DNA from: Reyranella sp.
GTDB lineage: Bacteria; Pseudomonadota; Alphaproteobacteria; Reyranellales; Reyranellaceae
Assembly: GCF_017305915.1 (NCBI RefSeq)
Contig: NZ_JAFKJN010000038.1
Location: 1 to 62,549 of the forward strand
Length of the DNA: 62,549 nt
Reading direction: 5' to 3'
In this document: positions 33,898 through 43,420 of the stretch, one piece after another
Layout: each line of letters begins with the position of its first letter
How positions within the stretch are numbered: position 1 is the stretch's first letter
Notes under the pieces: model-generated
The model's input: the letters and a program-made list of their open reading frames with translations, nothing else
What the model was told of the DNA's origin: nothing
Database searches by the model: none
Program-made: the position numbers and the translations under genes

Positions 33898-34035
33898 TCC
33901 TCCCCATTCATATGGGGAGGTGTCGGCGTCTCACGCCGACGGAGGGGTCATGAGCGGCAACACGACTGCGGCTCATGACCCCTCCGCCCCCGGCTACGGG
34001 GGCACCTCCCCTTGTCGGAACCCGCAAAGGGGAGG
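33898..34035. repeat. Nested palindromic repeat, likely bidirectional terminator
   Basis: This element has outer arms CTTCCTCCCC/GGGGAGGAAG-like ends and contains the 22-bp palindrome CTCCCC-ATTCATAT-GGGGAG. A small hairpin GTCGGCGTCTCACGCCGAC follows. The largest hairpin has arms GAGGGGTCATGAGC and GCTCATGACCCCTC. It fills the gap between convergent msrB and the IclR gene. The CTCCCCATTCATATGGGGAG core recurs at 5698 and as half copies next to both IS ends. Confidence 0.8.
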
Positions 34036-34045
34036 AAGTGACTGC

Positions 34046-34831
34046 TTAGCCCGGCATGCCGCCGACCGCACGGGAGATGCGCTGGGCGGCGGCGACCACG
34101 TGCGGCGTGATGCTCTGCAGCGTGACCGCCGAATCGAGATACTTCGGGAACGCCACGCTCAGCGCCGCCAGCACCTTGCCGTTGCGATCGAGAATCGGCG
34201 CGCCGACCGACAGCACGCCGCGAATATTCTCCTCGCTCACCGTGGCAAAGCCCTGCTTGCGCACCCGGGCGAGGCCCGCGATCACCGCCGCTGCATCGGT
34301 CACGGTGTGCGGCGTGATCGCCGCCAGCTTGCCGTGACCCAGCAGCTTGCGCGCCTCGGGATCGCTCAGCGACGACAGCAGCACCTTGCCGGCCGCAGTG
34401 CTGTGCAAGGGCATCTCGCTGCCCGGCGCCACCTTGATCGCGACCGGGCCCTCAGCCTGGACCGCCAGCAGGTAGACCGCGCGGCCGTCATGCAGCACCG
34501 AGACGAAACCGTTGAGGCTATGGCCGCGCGCCAACCGTTCGAGCTCACGGCGCGCGGCGCCGATGTAGTCGGCGCCGGCGCCGCTCGAGTTGGCGCCGAG
34601 CGCCAGCGCCCGATAGCCGAGCCGGTAGCGCGCGTTCTCGGCGTTCCTGTCGACATAGCCGCGCTTGGCGAGCGAGGTCACCATGCGCTGCACGATGGTC
34701 GGGCTGAGGTCGAGCCGGCGCGCGATCTCGCGCACGCCGATGTCGGCGCCCTCCGCCTCGACGACCTCGAGCACGTCGAGGCCGCGTTCGAGCGATTGCG
34801 ATCCCGCGGCAGCTTTGACGGGGCGCGACAT
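34046..34831 (-). CDS. IclR-family transcriptional regulator
   Basis: This 261-residue regulator has an N-terminal winged helix (QSLERGLDVLEVVE, then ADIGVREIARRLDLSPTIVQRMVTSLAKRGYV) and a C-terminal GAF-like effector domain with HSTAAGKVLLSSL and VSVGAPILDRNGKVLAALSV. It follows the binding-protein gene by 8 bp in the same direction and diverges from livHMGF-hyuAB. It is therefore the likely local regulator of the uptake and hydantoinase genes. Confidence 0.9.
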   Translation of the reverse strand: MSRPVKAAAGSQSLERGLDVLEVVEAEGADIGVREIARRLDLSPTIVQRMVTSLAKRGYVDRNAENARYRLGYRALALGANSSGAGADYIGAARRELERLARGHSLNGFVSVLHDGRAVYLLAVQAEGPVAIKVAPGSEMPLHSTAAGKVLLSSLSDPEARKLLGHGKLAAITPHTVTDAAAVIAGLARVRKQGFATVSEENIRGVLSVGAPILDRNGKVLAALSVAFPKYLDSAVTLQSITPHVVAAAQRISRAVGGMPG

Positions 34832-34839
34832 CGCCGGCG

Positions 34840-35976
34840 CTACTTGACCTCGACCAGCTCGGCCAGCGTCACCTTCTTGTTCAGCACGGTATGCAGCGCC
34901 ACCCAGTGGCCGGCCTGGTTGTACTCGTCGAACCTCACGGTCTTGCCCATCACGTTGGTGAAAGACATCGCCTTGATCGCGTCCTTGATCTTGGTGCCGT
35001 CGGTGCTGCCCGCGTCCTTGATCGCCTGCGCCAGCACGCGGATGCAGTCGTAGCCCGCCCAGGTCTGCAGGTAGGGCTCGGCCTTGTGCTTGACCTTGAT
35101 CTTCTCGGCGAAGGCGTGGTTCTGCGGCGAATCGGCGAGCGCGCTGTACTGCCAGGCGCTGACCGACTTCTCGAGGCCGCCGGCCTCGATGATCGGCTGG
35201 TTGCGGCCGCCGAGCTCGATGCGGCCGGTGAACGGGATGCGCACGCCGACCTGCATCGCCTGGCGCAGGAAGTTGAGCGAATCGCCGCCGAGCTGGAAGG
35301 TTGCGATGGCGTCCGGCCGGCGCTGCTGCAGGCGGGTCAGGATCGACGTGAAGTCGGGCGCGTTCTGCGGATGGATGTCGGTCGACACCACCTCGAGGCC
35401 GGCCTTCGGGACGACGATCGACTTGAAGGCATCGGCGCCGCCGCGGCCGAAGTCGGAATCCTCGGCGACGATCGCCACCGTCTTGAACGGCTTCTTGCTG
35501 GCGAGATAGATGCCGAGCGCCTGCATCATGCCGGCATCGGATGCCGAGATGCGGAAGGCGTAGTCGTTGCCGCCCTTGCCCGACAGCGTCGTGATCTGCG
35601 GGTTGGAGGCGATGCCGGTGATCATCGGAATCTTGGCGTCCTGGATGATCTTCATGCTGGCGAGATGGGCCGAGCTGCAGTGCGAGCCCTCGATCGCGAC
35701 GACCTTGGCCTCCACCAGCTTGTTGGCGGCGTTGACCGCCTCCGAGGGATTGCACTTGTTGTCGACCACCATGATCTCGAGCTTGCGGCCGAGCACGCCG
35801 CCCGCGGCGTTGATCTCCTCGACCGCGAGATTGACGCCCCACAGCTCCCATTCGGCGGCGGTCGCCGCCGGGCCGGTCTGCGCCGTCGACACGCCGATCA
35901 CGATCGGTCCCTGCTGGGCCATCGCCGGATTGGCAAGCGAAACGGCGGCCAACGCCATCCAAAGCCTGGTCCTCAT
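34840..35976 (-). CDS. livK: Branched-chain-amino-acid-type periplasmic binding protein
   Basis: This is a 378-residue type-1 periplasmic binding protein with a signal peptide ending ANPAMAQ. After it come GPIVIGVSTAQTGPAA, the AVEEINAAGGVLGRKLEIMVVDNKC block and a GSHCSSAHLAS ligand-site region. The start at 35976 has an AGGGAGA ribosome-binding site. It diverges from livH across a 149-bp regulatory gap. The partner hydantoinase genes suggest an amide, hydantoin or oxoproline-like ligand rather than leucine. Confidence 0.88.
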   Translation of the reverse strand: MRTRLWMALAAVSLANPAMAQQGPIVIGVSTAQTGPAATAAEWELWGVNLAVEEINAAGGVLGRKLEIMVVDNKCNPSEAVNAANKLVEAKVVAIEGSHCSSAHLASMKIIQDAKIPMITGIASNPQITTLSGKGGNDYAFRISASDAGMMQALGIYLASKKPFKTVAIVAEDSDFGRGGADAFKSIVVPKAGLEVVSTDIHPQNAPDFTSILTRLQQRRPDAIATFQLGGDSLNFLRQAMQVGVRIPFTGRIELGGRNQPIIEAGGLEKSVSAWQYSALADSPQNHAFAEKIKVKHKAEPYLQTWAGYDCIRVLAQAIKDAGSTDGTKIKDAIKAMSFTNVMGKTVRFDEYNQAGHWVALHTVLNKKVTLAELVEVK

Positions 35977-36010
35977 CGCAAAATCTCCCTTCGTCCCCAT
36001 CCGAAAGCGC

Positions 36011-36056
36011 GTGCCGATAATAGGCACGGCGTTTCGATGACTTGCACGTTCGCAAG
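36011..36056. promoter_or_regulatory. Inverted repeats in the livK/livH divergent control region
   Basis: The 149-bp gap 35977-36125 holds two short dyads: GTGCC-7 nt-GGCAC at 36011-36027 and CTTGC-6 nt-GCAAG at 36041-36056. Either could be an operator for the adjacent IclR regulator. The arms are only five bases, so the assignment is tentative. Confidence 0.35.
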
Positions 36057-36125
36057 AAGCTTGATTATCTGTCAACGATTTCTGGGGTTCGGGACTGGTC
36101 CGGTAATTGCAATGCGTCGCGCGTC

Positions 36126-37013
36126 ATGACCATCGATGCGGTTTACCTGCTTCAGCTCACGCTGAACGGCATCGCGCTCGGCCTGCTCTATGCGCTGATC
36201 GCGGTCGGCCTGTCTCTGATCTTCGGCGTCATGGAGATCATCAACTTCGCCCACGGCGAGCTCCTCATGCTCGGCGCCTTCGCCATGTGCTTCGCGCTGC
36301 CGGTGATGGGCCTGCTCTATTGGCCGGCGATGGCGACGGCGATCGTCGCCACCATGCTGGCCGGCTTCGTGATCTACGAGGGGCTGCTGGTGCGGCTGAA
36401 GCCCGACGAGTTCGAGCGCAGCATCCTGATTACGCTGGGGCTGTCGATCATCATCATCCACGTGATGCAGTACCTCTTCACCGCGACGCCGCGCATGGTC
36501 GATTCGCAGTACGGCTTCGACGGCGTCGAGATCGGCGCGATCCGCATCACCTGGACGCGGGTGATCGGCGCCGCTGCCGCGGTCGCGGCCTTCGCCGGCC
36601 TCTACCTCGTGCTGCGCTACACCCAGTTCGGCCGCGCCATGCGGGCGATCGCCCAGAACCGCGACGCCGCGCTGATGGTCGGCATCCGCCCGCGCGTCGT
36701 GGCGCGCAACGCGGTGATCCTCGCCGCCGGCCTGTGCGGCCTCGCCGGGGCCGCGATCTCGCCCATTCAGCTGGTCACGCCCTACATGGGCCAGTTCCTG
36801 ATCTTCAAGGCGTTCGCTCTCGTCATCATCGGCGGGCTGGGCAACATCCCCGGCGCCGTGGTGGCGGCGATCGGCCTCGGCCTGGTCGAGAGCTGGATCG
36901 GCGGCTTCTTCGAGATCGCCTGGCAGGAAGCCGCGGTGTTCGTGATCATGATCGCGGTGCTGTTCCTGCGCCCCGATGGCCTCTTCAAGCGCGGCGGGAT
37001 GCGGGTGGGATGA
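36126..37013 (+). CDS. livH: Branched-chain-type ABC permease LivH
   Basis: This 295-residue inner-membrane permease has about eight hydrophobic helices. The family landmarks NGIALGLLYALIAVGLSLIF and EIINFAHGELLMLGAF come early, and RAIAQNRDAALMVGI is the cytoplasmic loop that docks on the ATPase. The ATG at 36126 (GTCATGACC) gives the normal LivH N-terminus; the frame open upstream has no membrane or signal character. It starts the plus-strand operon livHMGF-hyuAB. Confidence 0.92.
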   Translation: MTIDAVYLLQLTLNGIALGLLYALIAVGLSLIFGVMEIINFAHGELLMLGAFAMCFALPVMGLLYWPAMATAIVATMLAGFVIYEGLLVRLKPDEFERSILITLGLSIIIIHVMQYLFTATPRMVDSQYGFDGVEIGAIRITWTRVIGAAAAVAAFAGLYLVLRYTQFGRAMRAIAQNRDAALMVGIRPRVVARNAVILAAGLCGLAGAAISPIQLVTPYMGQFLIFKAFALVIIGGLGNIPGAVVAAIGLGLVESWIGGFFEIAWQEAAVFVIMIAVLFLRPDGLFKRGGMRVG

Positions 37014-37023
37014 AGGCTGTCGG

Positions 37024-37965
37024 ATGAAGCTCCTCCTCGCGCTGCTCGGCGCGCTGGCCTTCGCCGCGCTGCCGCTCGTCACGTCGTCCAACTACATCAT
37101 CGGTGTCGGCATTTCGGCGCTGATCTTCACGGTCGCCGCCGCCGCGCTGAACCTGGTCTACGGCTTCACCGGGCTGCTGTCGTTCGCGCAGCTCGGCTTC
37201 TGGGGCATCGGCGGCTATGCCACGACGCTCACCGTGATGACGTTCGGCGGCAATTTCTGGCTGGGCGTGGTCTACGCCGCGCTGCTGAACGCCGCGCTGG
37301 CGCTGGTGATCGGCTATCCGATCCTGCGCACCAACCGCCATGCCTTCGTGATCTCGACCTTGACCTTCGCGCTCCTGGTGGCGCTGATCGCGCGCGATTG
37401 GGTAACGCTGACCCGCGGGCCGCTCGGCATTCCCAACATCCCGCGGCCGCAGGCCTTCGGCTTCGCCTTCGAAACCACGCCGAGCTTCTACTGGGTGGCC
37501 TGGGCCTTCTCGGTGGCGACGATTGGCTTCCTCTATGCGCTGTGCAGCTCGCGCATCGGCCGCACCCTGATCGCCATCAAGCAGAACGAGCCGCTGGTGC
37601 GCGCCCAGGGCATCTCGCCGATGCCCTACAAGCTCGCCTCGTTCGCGATCGGCGCCGCCATCACCGGCGCCGCGGGCGGCGTCTTCGCTTTCCATCTGCG
37701 CGTCATCGATCCGGGCTTCCTCGACTTCTATTACATGCAGACCTTCCTGATCATCGTGATCATCGGCGGCGCCGGCAGCTTCTGGGGCGTGATTGCGGCC
37801 GGCATCGCCCTGTCGGCGCTGCCCGAGGCGCTGCGCTTCTCCGCCGACTTCCGCATGATCATCTATGGCGTGATCCTGGTGGCGGCGATGTTCGTCATGC
37901 CGACCGGCGTCGCCGGCTGGCTGCGCGAACGCAAGATCGCGCGCATGCGCCAGGCTCTGCAATGA
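37024..37965 (+). CDS. livM: Branched-chain-type ABC permease LivM
   Basis: This 313-residue second permease of the HAAT family has about nine helices with the signature LNLVYGFTGLLSFAQLGFWG and a docking loop IAIKQNEPLVRAQGI. The ATG at 37024 follows livH by 10 bp, and its stop overlaps livG by 4 bp. Shape and order match LivHMGF systems. Confidence 0.92.
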   Translation: MKLLLALLGALAFAALPLVTSSNYIIGVGISALIFTVAAAALNLVYGFTGLLSFAQLGFWGIGGYATTLTVMTFGGNFWLGVVYAALLNAALALVIGYPILRTNRHAFVISTLTFALLVALIARDWVTLTRGPLGIPNIPRPQAFGFAFETTPSFYWVAWAFSVATIGFLYALCSSRIGRTLIAIKQNEPLVRAQGISPMPYKLASFAIGAAITGAAGGVFAFHLRVIDPGFLDFYYMQTFLIIVIIGGAGSFWGVIAAGIALSALPEALRFSADFRMIIYGVILVAAMFVMPTGVAGWLRERKIARMRQALQ

Positions 37966-38759
37966 CCGCGCTCCTGTCCGTGAGCGACCTGCGCAAAGCC
38001 TACTCGGGCGTCCATGCGCTCGACAGCGTCTCGTTCGAGGTCGCGGCCGGCAGCATCACCGGCCTGATCGGCCCCAACGGCTCGGGCAAGAGTACGGCGA
38101 TCGACTGCATCTCGGGCTTCCAGAAGCTCGACGGCGGCAAGGTCGTGCTGGCCGGCACCGACATCACCGGCAAGCCCGCCCACCTGATCGCGCGCGCCGG
38201 CCTGATGCGCACCTTCCAGACCGTGCGCATCTACGAGCGGCTCTCGCTGCGCGACAATCTCGCGATCGCCGCGCAGCAGTTCGACCAAGCCACCTGGATC
38301 GACGAATTCTTCCGCACCCGCCGTTATCGCGACGCCGTCGAGCAGTCCGAGCAGCGCGCGGCCGAGCTGGTCGACCTGATCGGCTTGCGCAAATACTACG
38401 AGATCGAGACCGGCATCCTGTCCTACGGCCAGAAAAAGCTGGTGGCGCTCGCCGCCGCGCTGATGCCGCATCCCAGGATCGTCGTGCTCGACGAGCCGGT
38501 GGCCGGCGTCAATCCCTCCCGCATCCGCGAGATCGAGGTGGCGCTGCAGCAGCTCAACCGGGCCGGCGAGACCTTCCTGATCGTCGAGCACAATGTCGAG
38601 TTCATCACCAACCTCTGCCATCAGGTGATCGTGCTCGAGCAGGGCCGCAAGCTGACCGAGGGCACCGCCGCCGCGATCCACACCGATGCGCGGGTGCTCG
38701 AAGCCTATCTCGGCATGACGCCGGAGATGGCCGAGGCCGAGATGCGGGGCGCGGCATGA
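37962..38759 (+). CDS. livG: Branched-chain-type ABC ATPase LivG
   Basis: This 265-residue ATPase has Walker A GLIGPNGSGKSTAID, Walker B IVVLDEPVAGVNP and an H-loop in IVEHNVEF. The ABC signature is SYGQKKLVALAAAL, where LSYGQ replaces LSGGQ; that variant is common in this subfamily. It overlaps both neighbours by 4 bp. Confidence 0.93.
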   Translation: MTALLSVSDLRKAYSGVHALDSVSFEVAAGSITGLIGPNGSGKSTAIDCISGFQKLDGGKVVLAGTDITGKPAHLIARAGLMRTFQTVRIYERLSLRDNLAIAAQQFDQATWIDEFFRTRRYRDAVEQSEQRAAELVDLIGLRKYYEIETGILSYGQKKLVALAAALMPHPRIVVLDEPVAGVNPSRIREIEVALQQLNRAGETFLIVEHNVEFITNLCHQVIVLEQGRKLTEGTAAAIHTDARVLEAYLGMTPEMAEAEMRGAA

Positions 38760-39487
38760 GCACGGCGCTCGACCTCGTCTCCGTGACCGCCGGCTACGGC
38801 GACAATCCGATCGTGCGCGAGTTCTCGACGACGCTCGACACCGGCACCATCACGACGCTGATCGGCGGCAACGGTGCCGGCAAGTCGACGCTGCTGCGGG
38901 CGATCTACGGCACCAACCGCTTTTTCAGCGGCGAGATCGTGTTCAAGGGCGAGCGGGTCGAGCGGCTGCCGCCCTGGGAACGACTCAAGCGGGGCGTGGG
39001 CTTCGTGCCGCAAGGCCGCTGCAACTTTCCCGCCATGAGCGTGGAAGAGAATCTCAAGATGGGTTGCTACACCCTCACCGGGGGCAAGCACGAGCCGGCG
39101 ATCGCGCGCGTCATCGGCCTGTTCCCGATGCTGCGCCAGAAGTGGCTTACCGAGGCCGGCAACCTGTCGGGCGGCGAGCAGCAGATCCTGGAGATGGCGA
39201 TGGTCCTGCTGCTCGAGCCCAGCCTGCTGCTGCTCGACGAGCCTTCGTTGGGCCTGTCGCCGCGCATGCAGGGCGACGTCTTCACCACCGTGCAGCAGAT
39301 CGCGGCGACCGGCGTCACGGTCCTTGTCGTAGAGCAAAACGTGCGCGGAGCGCTCTTGATCTCCGACCGCGCGCTGGTCATGGAACAGGGGCGGAAATTC
39401 ATGGAAGGCCCGGCGGCCGAGGTGCGGACCGATCCGCGCATCCGCCAGGCCTATCTGGGCGGAAACATCCAGCAATCAGCGGCATAG
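38756..39487 (+). CDS. livF: Branched-chain-type ABC ATPase LivF
   Basis: This 243-residue second ATPase of the importer has Walker A LIGGNGAGKSTLLRA, signature NLSGGEQQILEMAMVL, Walker B LLLLDEPSLGLSP and the LivF-type VVEQNVRGAL. It ends 9 bp before hyuA, so uptake and the hydantoinase genes form one operon. Confidence 0.94.
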   Translation: MSTALDLVSVTAGYGDNPIVREFSTTLDTGTITTLIGGNGAGKSTLLRAIYGTNRFFSGEIVFKGERVERLPPWERLKRGVGFVPQGRCNFPAMSVEENLKMGCYTLTGGKHEPAIARVIGLFPMLRQKWLTEAGNLSGGEQQILEMAMVLLLEPSLLLLDEPSLGLSPRMQGDVFTTVQQIAATGVTVLVVEQNVRGALLISDRALVMEQGRKFMEGPAAEVRTDPRIRQAYLGGNIQQSAA

Positions 39488-39496
39488 AGAGTGGTC

Positions 39497-41578
39497 ATGG
39501 AAAAAGCACGTTTGGCAGTCGATATCGGCGGCACCTTCACCGACCTGTGTCTGGAGTGGAACGGCAAGCGGACCAGCACCAAGGTGCTGACCACGCCGCG
39601 CGCGCCCGAGGAAGGCGTGCTGACCGGCCTGGACGAGATCGTGAAGCTGTCGGGCCTGAAGCCCGCCGACCTCGGCATCATCATCCACGGCACGACGCTC
39701 GCCACCAACGCCATCATCGAGCGCAAGGGCGCCCGGACGGCGCTGATCGTCACCGAGGGCTTTCGCGATTCGATCGAGATCGCCTTCGAGCATCGCTTCG
39801 AGCAGTACGACATCTTCATGGTCAAGCCGTCGCCGCTGGTGCCGCGCGACCTGCGCTTCGGCATCCCCGAGCGCATGGACGGCCGCGGCAACGTGCTGCT
39901 GCCGCTCGACGAGAGCGCCGTGAAGGCGCTGGCGCCCAAGCTCAAGGCCGCCAGGATCGAGGCGATCGCCATCGGCTACATGCACGCCTATCTCGACGGC
40001 AAGCACGAGCGGCGGACGCGCGACATCCTGGCCGAGACGCTGCCCGGCGTGTCGATCTCGCTGTCGAGCGAGGTCTCGCCCGAGATCCGCGAGTACGAGC
40101 GCTGGTCGACGGCGGTCGCCAACGCCTATGTGCAGCCGGTGATGGACCGCTATCTCGGCCGGCTCGACGCGGCGCTGCGCCAGCGCGGCGTCGCCTGCCC
40201 CCTGTTCATGATCACCTCGGGCGGCGGCCTGGCGGCGCTCGAGACCGCGCGCAAATTCCCGATCCGCCTGGTCGAATCCGGCCCGGCCGGCGGCGCGATC
40301 CTGGCGGCGGCGCTCGCCCGCCAGTGCGGCCTCGACAAGGTCCTGTCGTTCGACATGGGCGGCACCACCGCCAAGATCTGCCTGATCGACAACGGCGAGC
40401 CGCAGCATTCGCGCACCTTCGAGGTCGCGCGCCAGTACCGCTTCCTCAAGGGCTCGGGCCTGCCGCTGCGCATCCCGGTGATCGAGATGGTCGAGATCGG
40501 CGCCGGCGGCGGATCGATCGCCCATGTCGATTCGCTCTCCCGCATCAATGTCGGTCCCGAGAGCGCCGGCGCCGAGCCCGGCCCCGCGAGCTACGGCCGC
40601 GGCGGCACCGAGCCGACCGTGACCGACGCCGACGTCGTGCTGGGCCGGCTCGATCCCGGCTACTTCGCCGGCGGCACGATCAAGCTCTCGCCCGACAAGG
40701 CCGGCGAAGCGGTCGACAAGGCGGTCGGATCGGCGCTGCAGCTCAAGCGCCTCGATGCCGCCTTCGGCGTCAGCGAGATCGTCGAGGAGAACATGGCCAA
40801 CGCCGCCCGCGTCCATGCCGTCGAGCGCGGCAAGGAGCTGCAGGACCGCACCATGATCGCCTTCGGCGGCGCCGCCCCCATCCATGCCGCGCGGCTGGCC
40901 GAGAAGCTCGGCATCAGCCGCGTCATGGTGCCGTCGGGCGCGGGCGTCGGCTCGGCCGTCGGCTTCCTGATGGCACCGGTCGCCTACGAGGTGGTGCGCA
41001 GCCGCTACGTGCAGCTCGACGCCGACAAGTTCGATCCGGCGTTCGTCAACACGCTGTTCGCCGAGATGCGCGCCGAGGCCGAGGCGGTCGTGAAGGCCGG
41101 CGCGCCGACCGCCAAGCTGGTGGCGACCCGCACTGCCGACATGCGCTATCGTGGCCAGGGCCACGAGATCACCGTCAACCTGCCCGACGGCGACTTCACG
41201 ACCGCATCGCGCGAGACGCTGATCAAGCTCTACGAGGACGGCTACGCCGCGACCTTCGGCCGGACCATCCCGGGCCTCAGCGTCGAGATCATGAACTGGA
41301 CGCTGCGGCTCGCCGCCGAGCAGCCGCCGATGCCCAAGACGCCGCCGCAGCCGGCCGACCTGCCGGCCAAGGCGCGCGGCAAGCGCTCGGTCTACGACCC
41401 CGCCGATCAGGACATGAAGGAGGTGTCGGTCTATCATCGCGCCGACCTTCAGGTCGGCAGCCACATTCCCGGCCCGGCGATCATCGCCGAGGACGAGACC
41501 ACGACCATCGTGCCGAGGAGCTTCGCCGCGCGGCTGAGCCCGATCGGCGCCATCCTGTTGGAAAAGGTGGGACCATGA
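39497..41578 (+). CDS. hyuA: Hydantoinase/oxoprolinase subunit A
   Basis: This 693-residue HyuA-type protein is the ATP-dependent half of a hydantoinase, 5-oxoprolinase or acetone-carboxylase-like enzyme. It has the N-terminal ASKHA nucleotide motif LAVDIGGTFTDLCLEW (about 6-21), IIIHGTTLATNAIIERKGA, and a second phosphate motif FDMGGTTAKICLIDNGEP. GAGGGSIAHVD follows. The ATG at 39497 is preferred; a GTG two codons upstream is possible. The stop overlaps hyuB by 4 bp. Confidence 0.92.
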   Translation: MEKARLAVDIGGTFTDLCLEWNGKRTSTKVLTTPRAPEEGVLTGLDEIVKLSGLKPADLGIIIHGTTLATNAIIERKGARTALIVTEGFRDSIEIAFEHRFEQYDIFMVKPSPLVPRDLRFGIPERMDGRGNVLLPLDESAVKALAPKLKAARIEAIAIGYMHAYLDGKHERRTRDILAETLPGVSISLSSEVSPEIREYERWSTAVANAYVQPVMDRYLGRLDAALRQRGVACPLFMITSGGGLAALETARKFPIRLVESGPAGGAILAAALARQCGLDKVLSFDMGGTTAKICLIDNGEPQHSRTFEVARQYRFLKGSGLPLRIPVIEMVEIGAGGGSIAHVDSLSRINVGPESAGAEPGPASYGRGGTEPTVTDADVVLGRLDPGYFAGGTIKLSPDKAGEAVDKAVGSALQLKRLDAAFGVSEIVEENMANAARVHAVERGKELQDRTMIAFGGAAPIHAARLAEKLGISRVMVPSGAGVGSAVGFLMAPVAYEVVRSRYVQLDADKFDPAFVNTLFAEMRAEAEAVVKAGAPTAKLVATRTADMRYRGQGHEITVNLPDGDFTTASRETLIKLYEDGYAATFGRTIPGLSVEIMNWTLRLAAEQPPMPKTPPQPADLPAKARGKRSVYDPADQDMKEVSVYHRADLQVGSHIPGPAIIAEDETTTIVPRSFAARLSPIGAILLEKVGP

Positions 41579-43311
41579 GCATCAACGATCCTCTGTCGCC
41601 GATTCGCCTGCAGTTGATGTGGGACCGCCTGATCGCGGTCGTCGAGGAGCAGGCGCTGGCGCTGATGCGCACCGGCTTCTCGACCTCGACCCGCGAGGCC
41701 GGTGACCTCTCCGCCGGCGTGTTCGACCTCGACGGCGCGATGCTGGCGCAGGCCGTGACCGGCACACCGGGCCACATCAACTCGATGGCCCGCGCGGTCT
41801 ACCACTTCCTCGACCGCTTCCCGGCCCACACCATGAAGGAAGGCGACATCTACCTGACCAACGACCCGTGGAAGGGCACCGGCCATCTGCACGACTTCAC
41901 CTTCGTCACGCCGACCTTCCGGCGCGGCAAGATGGTCGCGCTGTTCGCCTCGACCTGCCACGTCGTCGATATCGGCGGCCGCGGCATGGGCGTCGATGCC
42001 CGCCAGGTCTACGAGGAAGGGCTGTACGTCCCGCTGATGCACTTCGCGCGCGAAGGCGTGGTCGACCGGACGCTGACCGACATCGTCGCCGCCAACGTGC
42101 GCGAGCCGGTCCAGGTGGTGGGCGACCTCTACTCGCTGGCGACCTGCAACGAGATCGGCTGCCGCCGCCTGATCGAGATGATGGACGAGTTCGCCATCGA
42201 CGACCTCGATCGCCTGGGCACGCACATCCTCGAGAAGTCCAAGCAGGCCTCGCTCGAGCAGATCCGCAAGATCAAGCCCGGCGAGTACAAGTTCTCGATG
42301 CGGGTCGACGGCTACGACAAGCCGATCGACCTGGTCGCCACCATGAAGATCGGCGCCGACGGCATCGACGTCGATTTCGGCGGCACCTCGGGCGTGTCGG
42401 CACACGGCATCAACGTGCCGATCTGCTACACCGAGGCCTATGCCAGCTTCGGCGTGAAGTGCATCGTGGCGCCCAAGGTGCCGAATAACGAGGGCTCGCT
42501 GGAGGTGATCCGCATCACCGCGCCGGAGGGCTGCATCCTGAACGCCAAGCATCCGGCGCCGGTCGCCGGTCGCCACGTCACCGGCCAGATGCTGCCGGAC
42601 GTGATGTTCGGCTGCCTGCACCAGGCGCTCGCGGGCGGCGTGCCGGCCGAGGGCGCCTCGTGCCTGTGGAACCTGTCGGCACTAGGCGGCCCGGGCCGGG
42701 CCGACGGCGATCCGGCCGAAACGGTCAACGCCAAGGTCTTCACCATCATGAGCTTCCATGCCGGCGGCACCGGCGCGCGGCCGGGCAAGGACGGGCTGTC
42801 GGCCACCGCCTTCCCGAGCGGCGTGCGCAACGTGCCGATCGAGGTCAACGAGACGATCTCGCCGATCGTGGTGTGGAAGAAGGAGTACCGCCAGGATTCC
42901 GGCGGCGCCGGCGAGTTCCGCGGCGGCCTCGGCCAGATCATGGAGGTCGGCACGCTCGACGACGCGCCGTTCGCCATCTCGGCCTACTACGACCGCATCG
43001 ACCATCCGCCGCGCGGTCGCGACGGCGGCCAGAACGGCATGGCCGGCCGGGTGGCGCTCGACTCGGGCACCAAGCTGCGCGGCATGGGCCAGCAGACCGT
43101 GCCGAAGAACGACCGGCTGATCATCTCGATGCCGGGCGGCGGCGGCCTGGGCAATCCGCGCCGGCGCGCGATAGCGGCGGTGGCCGACGACGTGCGCCAG
43201 GGCTTCATCTCAGCCGAGTCGGCGCGGCGCGACTACGGAGTCGCGGTCAACGACGACGGCTCGGTCGACCAGGCGGAGACGACCAAGCTGCGCGCCATTG
43301 CGGCGGAGTAG
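41575..43311 (+). CDS. hyuB: Hydantoinase/oxoprolinase subunit B
   Basis: This 578-residue HyuB-type subunit pairs with HyuA. It has NDPLSPIRLQLMWDRLIAVVEE-type N-terminus, GTPGHINSMARAV, EGDIYLTNDPWKGTGHLHDF and a glycine-rich end MPGGGGLGNPRRR, all landmarks of the family. With the LivHMGF importer it probably cleaves an imported cyclic amide (hydantoin, oxoproline) or related amide. The exact substrate cannot be read. Confidence 0.93.
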   Translation: MSINDPLSPIRLQLMWDRLIAVVEEQALALMRTGFSTSTREAGDLSAGVFDLDGAMLAQAVTGTPGHINSMARAVYHFLDRFPAHTMKEGDIYLTNDPWKGTGHLHDFTFVTPTFRRGKMVALFASTCHVVDIGGRGMGVDARQVYEEGLYVPLMHFAREGVVDRTLTDIVAANVREPVQVVGDLYSLATCNEIGCRRLIEMMDEFAIDDLDRLGTHILEKSKQASLEQIRKIKPGEYKFSMRVDGYDKPIDLVATMKIGADGIDVDFGGTSGVSAHGINVPICYTEAYASFGVKCIVAPKVPNNEGSLEVIRITAPEGCILNAKHPAPVAGRHVTGQMLPDVMFGCLHQALAGGVPAEGASCLWNLSALGGPGRADGDPAETVNAKVFTIMSFHAGGTGARPGKDGLSATAFPSGVRNVPIEVNETISPIVVWKKEYRQDSGGAGEFRGGLGQIMEVGTLDDAPFAISAYYDRIDHPPRGRDGGQNGMAGRVALDSGTKLRGMGQQTVPKNDRLIISMPGGGGLGNPRRRAIAAVADDVRQGFISAESARRDYGVAVNDDGSVDQAETTKLRAIAAE

Positions 43312-43316
43312 ATCCT

Positions 43317-43400
43317 GTCGTCCTGAGCGCAGCGAAGGACCTGGCGACGCAACAGCGCGCTGTTGAAGCCGTAAGTCCTTCGGCTTCGCCTCAGGACGAC
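43317..43400. repeat. REP-like inverted repeat after hyuB
   Basis: The arms GTCGTCCTGAGCGCAGCGAAG and the complementary CTTCGCCTCAGGACGAC enclose about 45 bp. The arms carry a second nested pair around AAGGAC/GTCCTT. It fills the hyuB-LLM gap and could act as a terminator or attenuator. Confidence 0.7.
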
Positions 43401-43420
43401 AATCATCGGGGGATACGACA

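Noticed and set aside
33898..34035. CRISPR array or tandem repeat
   Set aside because: It is a nest of inverted repeats without regular direct repeats or spacers. I saw no CRISPR array anywhere in the window.
39064..43311. A 1415-codon open frame spanning livF, hyuA and hyuB
   Set aside because: It is the hyuB frame read backwards through hyuA and livF, which are both clearly coded in other frames. High GC leaves long stop-free shadows; only its last 578 codons are the real hyuB.
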